Assembly: GCA_011525185.1 (NCBI GenBank) | Contig: WTIQ01000509.1 | Span: 1-7,110, forward strand | Source of the DNA: Paracoccaceae bacterium | Lineage (GTDB): Bacteria > Pseudomonadota > Alphaproteobacteria > Rhodobacterales > Rhodobacteraceae | Length of the DNA: 7,110 nt | Direction: 5' to 3' | Shown: positions 5,225 through 7,110 of the stretch, in pieces | Position numbering within the stretch: position 1 is the first letter of the stretch | Layout: each line of letters opens with the position of its first letter | The notes under the pieces: model-generated | Told to the model about the DNA's origin: nothing | Databases searched by the model: none | Seen by the model: the letters and a program-made list of their open reading frames with translations, nothing else | Translations under genes and position numbers: made by a program

Positions 5225-5903
5225 ATTCATTTTGCGCACAAAGAGCCGATATCAAAGCATGATCCGCCTCACTGAGCGGCCCCTTTACATGAGCGGGTCT
5301 GTAACGCTGTCGAAAGGCTTGTTTCACCAGCGCGGTTCCCTGTGAGACGTCATATCCTAGTGCGTTTGCAGCGTCCAAAAATGTCTCAGCTCGTGTCTGA
5401 CTCCAAGGCGGGAGCGGCGTTCTTTGAGCGACTCCAAATTGCTCTAAGACACGCCAATCAAATTTAACACTCGGGTCCCCTTTTCGTCCAAGAGCGATTT
5501 CAAAATGTCCCAAAACATGCGCGGGCAGTATAGACCAACGGCTTTGAATATCGCCAACTAACCGCACAAGCGAGTGCGTCAGAGGGAATGAAAAGGGCAC
5601 TTTGCCATTGTTATCAAGTTCAATCCCAATCGAGGCAGAGTTTATATCCTCTTCTCCTTGCCAAAACGAACGCCCTGCATGCCACGCGCGCTGGTCCTCA
5701 CTGACAAGTTGAACAATTTCACCGGCGCTTGTGATGAGGTAATGGGCCGAGACCTCGTGAAATGGCGAGCACAAGCGCTCAAGAGCGGCATCCGCATCTT
5801 CCATCGCCGTATGATGCAAAATAATAAAGCGAGGAGTTTTTTTGTCTTTGCGAGGTCCAAAGTTGTCCGAAGGATAAAGACGCGCGCCCGAATAGCCAAT
5901 CAT
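5199..5903 (-). CDS. N-acetylmuramoyl-L-alanine amidase (Ami_2, AmpD/AmiD-like)
   Basis: From the ATG at 5903 the protein has 234 residues. Residues about 24-150 form the zinc-dependent Ami_2 (amidase_2) domain, which cuts the bond between N-acetylmuramic acid and L-alanine of peptidoglycan or its turnover fragments. FIILHHTAM gives the first zinc histidine (His30), IGIELDNNG holds Glu95, VLGHFEIA gives His133, and GRKGDPSVKFDW gives the zinc aspartate (Asp143), so the active site looks complete. Residues about 165-225 (LDAANALGYDVSQ... RQRYRP... LSEADHALISAL) resemble the small C-terminal peptidoglycan-binding-like helices of AmiD. No signal peptide is seen, so cytoplasmic AmpD-like recycling is likelier than an envelope role. 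The start overlaps the stop of the lipoprotein gene (TAATG), implying coupling; a longer frame to 5942 only overlaps that gene. Confidence 0.92.
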   Translation of the reverse strand: MIGYSGARLYPSDNFGPRKDKKTPRFIILHHTAMEDADAALERLCSPFHEVSAHYLITSAGEIVQLVSEDQRAWHAGRSFWQGEEDINSASIGIELDNNGKVPFSFPLTHSLVRLVGDIQSRWSILPAHVLGHFEIALGRKGDPSVKFDWRVLEQFGVAQRTPLPPWSQTRAETFLDAANALGYDVSQGTALVKQAFRQRYRPAHVKGPLSEADHALISALCAQNEFDDPSRTA

Positions 5904-6481
5904 TACTCTGAAAGTGCAAGCCGAAAGGGCGTAGGATCCCAAGAACAGGCAAACCCATCACCGTCATGATCCAGCCCAAGACGATCTCGCTTTGGTCCGC
6001 CTTTGGCCAAAAAGGCCTCTTGAGCACGTGCAGGGGATTGGTATTTGTGGCATCGGATCAAAGACCGCTCTTCGCTCGCAAGAAACCCCCGTTCATAAAG
6101 CTGCACACCAACAGGGTTGGTTGTTTGAAGCGCATAGGCAACGATATTAGGAATATTCGTTTCAGGTCTCAGAGGCACATCCGTCGGTTCAATGAGACGG
6201 TAAACGCTTCTGTTTTGCGCAAGCCTTTCCGCGTCACTCTCAATGCTTTCGCGTTCCGACACTGCTTCAAAATCATTTTCATCTGAAAGATCTTTTTGCA
6301 GCAGCACCCCATTTTCGTCCACCAAGGGTGATTGTGAGGCCACATCTGTACCGACCTCCTCAGAGGGAAAGGGCGTTTCGCGCATGTCATCTCTGATCGC
6401 GTTAGCACCGCCACAGGCCGAAAGCACAGCACAAAGCGCGACTAGCGCTAATCCGTTTCGTCCTATCCCCCAACGTGCCAT
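5903..6481 (-). CDS. putative lipoprotein with C-terminal excalibur-like motif
   Basis: From the ATG at 6481 the protein is 192 residues. MARWGIGRNGLALVALCAVLSACGG is a clear type II signal peptide with a lipobox LSAC (Cys23). Glycine at +2 fits outer-membrane sorting. Residues 27-95 are acidic and low in predicted structure. Residues 104-135 (LRPETNIPNIVAYALQTTNPVG) are more hydrophobic. The C-terminus, KRDRLGLDHDGDGFACSWDP (from 164), carries DxDxDG (Asp171, 173, 175) plus Cys179, resembling the calcium-binding excalibur motif; Cys144 (LIRCHKYQ) could pair with Cys179. The function is unknown; an envelope or wall-associated role is suggested by the lipid anchor and the adjacent amidase gene. 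The start is supported by AGAGG 5 nt upstream. It begins 10 bp after gatA and shares a TAATG with the amidase gene. The longer frame from 6547 merely overlaps gatA. Confidence 0.85.
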   Translation of the reverse strand: MARWGIGRNGLALVALCAVLSACGGANAIRDDMRETPFPSEEVGTDVASQSPLVDENGVLLQKDLSDENDFEAVSERESIESDAERLAQNRSVYRLIEPTDVPLRPETNIPNIVAYALQTTNPVGVQLYERGFLASEERSLIRCHKYQSPARAQEAFLAKGGPKRDRLGLDHDGDGFACSWDPTPFRLALSE

Positions 6482-6491
6482 CACTGCCTCT

Positions 6492-7110
6492 TTATGCCCA
6501 CCAGTTACTTGGTTTTGCCTCAAACCCCGCCGCTTGTTCAAGAGCATAGGCGGTATTCAGCAAATCTGCCTCTTCCCAAGGCCGTCCAATAAGCTGCAAG
6601 CCAAGCGGAAGTCCCTTGCGATCTGTTCCAGTCGGCAAGGCAATTCCCGGAAGTCCTGCCAGATTAACAGTGACTGTGAAAACATCATTGAGATACATCT
6701 CAAGCGGGTCCATCGTCTCTGAGGCGCCGAGTGCAAAGGCGGCAGTGGGTGTCGCGGGGGTCAGTATCGCATCTACCCCTGTGGCAAAGACACGATCAAA
6801 GTCTTGCTTAATCAGCGCACGAACGCGCCGCGCCCGATTATAATAGGCATCATAAAATCCCGCAGAAAGAACATAAGTTCCGATCATGATCCGTCTTTGA
6901 ACTTCAGGACCAAAGCCCTCAGCGCGGGTCTTTTCATACATCTCCGTAATCCCATCCCCTGCATCCAGAGCCGCCCGTCTCCCAAAGCGAACACCATCAT
7001 ACCGCGCCAGATTAGAGGAGGCTTCTGCAGGGGCAATCACGTAATAGGCTGGCAAAGCATATTTGGTATGCGGCAGGCTCACGTCCACGATCTCAGCCCC
7101 TGCATCGCGC
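6492..7110 (-). CDS. gatA: Asp-tRNA(Asn)/Glu-tRNA(Gln) amidotransferase subunit A, C-terminal 205 residues (continues past right edge)
   Basis: The minus-strand frame is open from the right edge (first complete codon 7109-7107) to a TAA at 6494-6492. It reads RDAGAEIVDVSLPHTKYALPAYYVIAPAEASSNLARYDGVRFG and ends FEAKPSNWWA (shown here in two parts of one reading). PAEASSNLARYDG and the later LTPATPTAAF, NLAGLPGIALPTG and LPLGLQLIG are strong GatA signatures. The enzyme, with GatB and GatC, converts misacylated Glu-tRNA(Gln) or Asp-tRNA(Asn) to Gln- or Asn-tRNA; subunit A releases ammonia from glutamine. About 490 residues is normal, so roughly 40 per cent is here. The catalytic Lys and Ser residues and glycine-rich amidase signature lie in the missing N-terminal part. 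The GTG at 7088 is an internal valine codon, not a start. Confidence 0.95.
   Translation of the reverse strand, partial: RDAGAEIVDVSLPHTKYALPAYYVIAPAEASSNLARYDGVRFGRRAALDAGDGITEMYEKTRAEGFGPEVQRRIMIGTYVLSAGFYDAYYNRARRVRALIKQDFDRVFATGVDAILTPATPTAAFALGASETMDPLEMYLNDVFTVTVNLAGLPGIALPTGTDRKGLPLGLQLIGRPWEEADLLNTAYALEQAAGFEAKPSNWWA

Noticed and set aside
5003..5239. A 78-codon minus-strand ORF starting MRKMNLTTQVEQ, and plus-strand ORFs at 4970-5345
   Set aside because: All run through the RNase P RNA gene, whose conserved blocks and P1 pairing account for the sequence.
5904..5942. Longer amidase start giving MGSYALSAC, which looks like a lipobox
   Set aside because: There are only eight residues before the cysteine and no positive charge at the N-terminus. 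The stretch is the overlapping end of the lipoprotein gene in another frame, and the TAATG junction supports the start at 5903.
6482..6547. Upstream start of the lipoprotein gene adding 22 residues
   Set aside because: It overlaps gatA and would bury the signal peptide; the start at 6481 has AGAGG in front and gives a proper lipoprotein signal.
6243..6722. Plus-strand ORF of 159 codons
   Set aside because: It lies antisense across the gatA end and the lipoprotein gene, both supported by motifs and ribosome binding sites; serine-rich composition is typical of a shadow frame.

Overview
The window looks like ordinary chromosomal DNA from an alphaproteobacterium, most likely a marine Rhodobacterales (Roseobacter-type) species. 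This rests on recognised protein sequences (GatA C-terminus, short XRE regulator, ribosomal protein L33), a class A RNase P RNA and mid-range base composition. It is inference from memory of these families, not a database result. I see no tRNA, rRNA, insertion sequence, CRISPR array or phage gene.

Left part (1-1947, all minus strand). An XRE-family regulator is followed after 48 bp by an inositol-monophosphatase/HisN-type phosphatase. The phosphatase overlaps, through an ATGA stop/start, an amidohydrolase closely resembling 8-oxoguanine deaminase, whose C-terminal half lies beyond the left edge. The three read as one likely operon. A 245-bp AT-rich divergent intergenic region (1948-2191) separates it from the plus-strand genes and holds two dyad symmetries that could be operators.

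Middle part (2192-4133, plus strand). A zinc-independent NADPH:quinone oxidoreductase of the MDR superfamily is followed by a seven-helix Bax inhibitor-1/YccA-type membrane protein with a strong Shine-Dalgarno and a clear intrinsic terminator. A roughly 310-bp stretch (4134-4446) follows that is poorly explained. It holds a doubtful 40-codon ORF with GC-rich inverted repeats.

Right part (4447-7110, all minus strand). Reading right to left: the C-terminal 205 residues of GatA (glutamyl-tRNA(Gln) amidotransferase subunit A, running off the right edge), a lipoprotein with a C-terminal excalibur-like DxDxDG motif, an Ami_2 (AmpD/AmiD-like) N-acetylmuramoyl-L-alanine amidase, the RNase P RNA gene rnpB, and rpmG (ribosomal protein L33) with its own candidate promoter and terminator. 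gatA, the lipoprotein gene and the amidase gene are packed tightly (10-bp gap, then a TAATG overlap). The rnpB promoter appears to lie in the 3' end of the amidase gene, with the amidase stop codon inside the -10 hexamer.

Most of the window is housekeeping or common metabolic DNA. I found no convincing new system. The least explained items are the 4134-4446 stretch, the dyads in 1980-2133, and the coupling of a phosphatase to an oxidised-purine deaminase under a linked XRE regulator. The rpmG gene is only 168 bp and was found by reading the minus strand directly.
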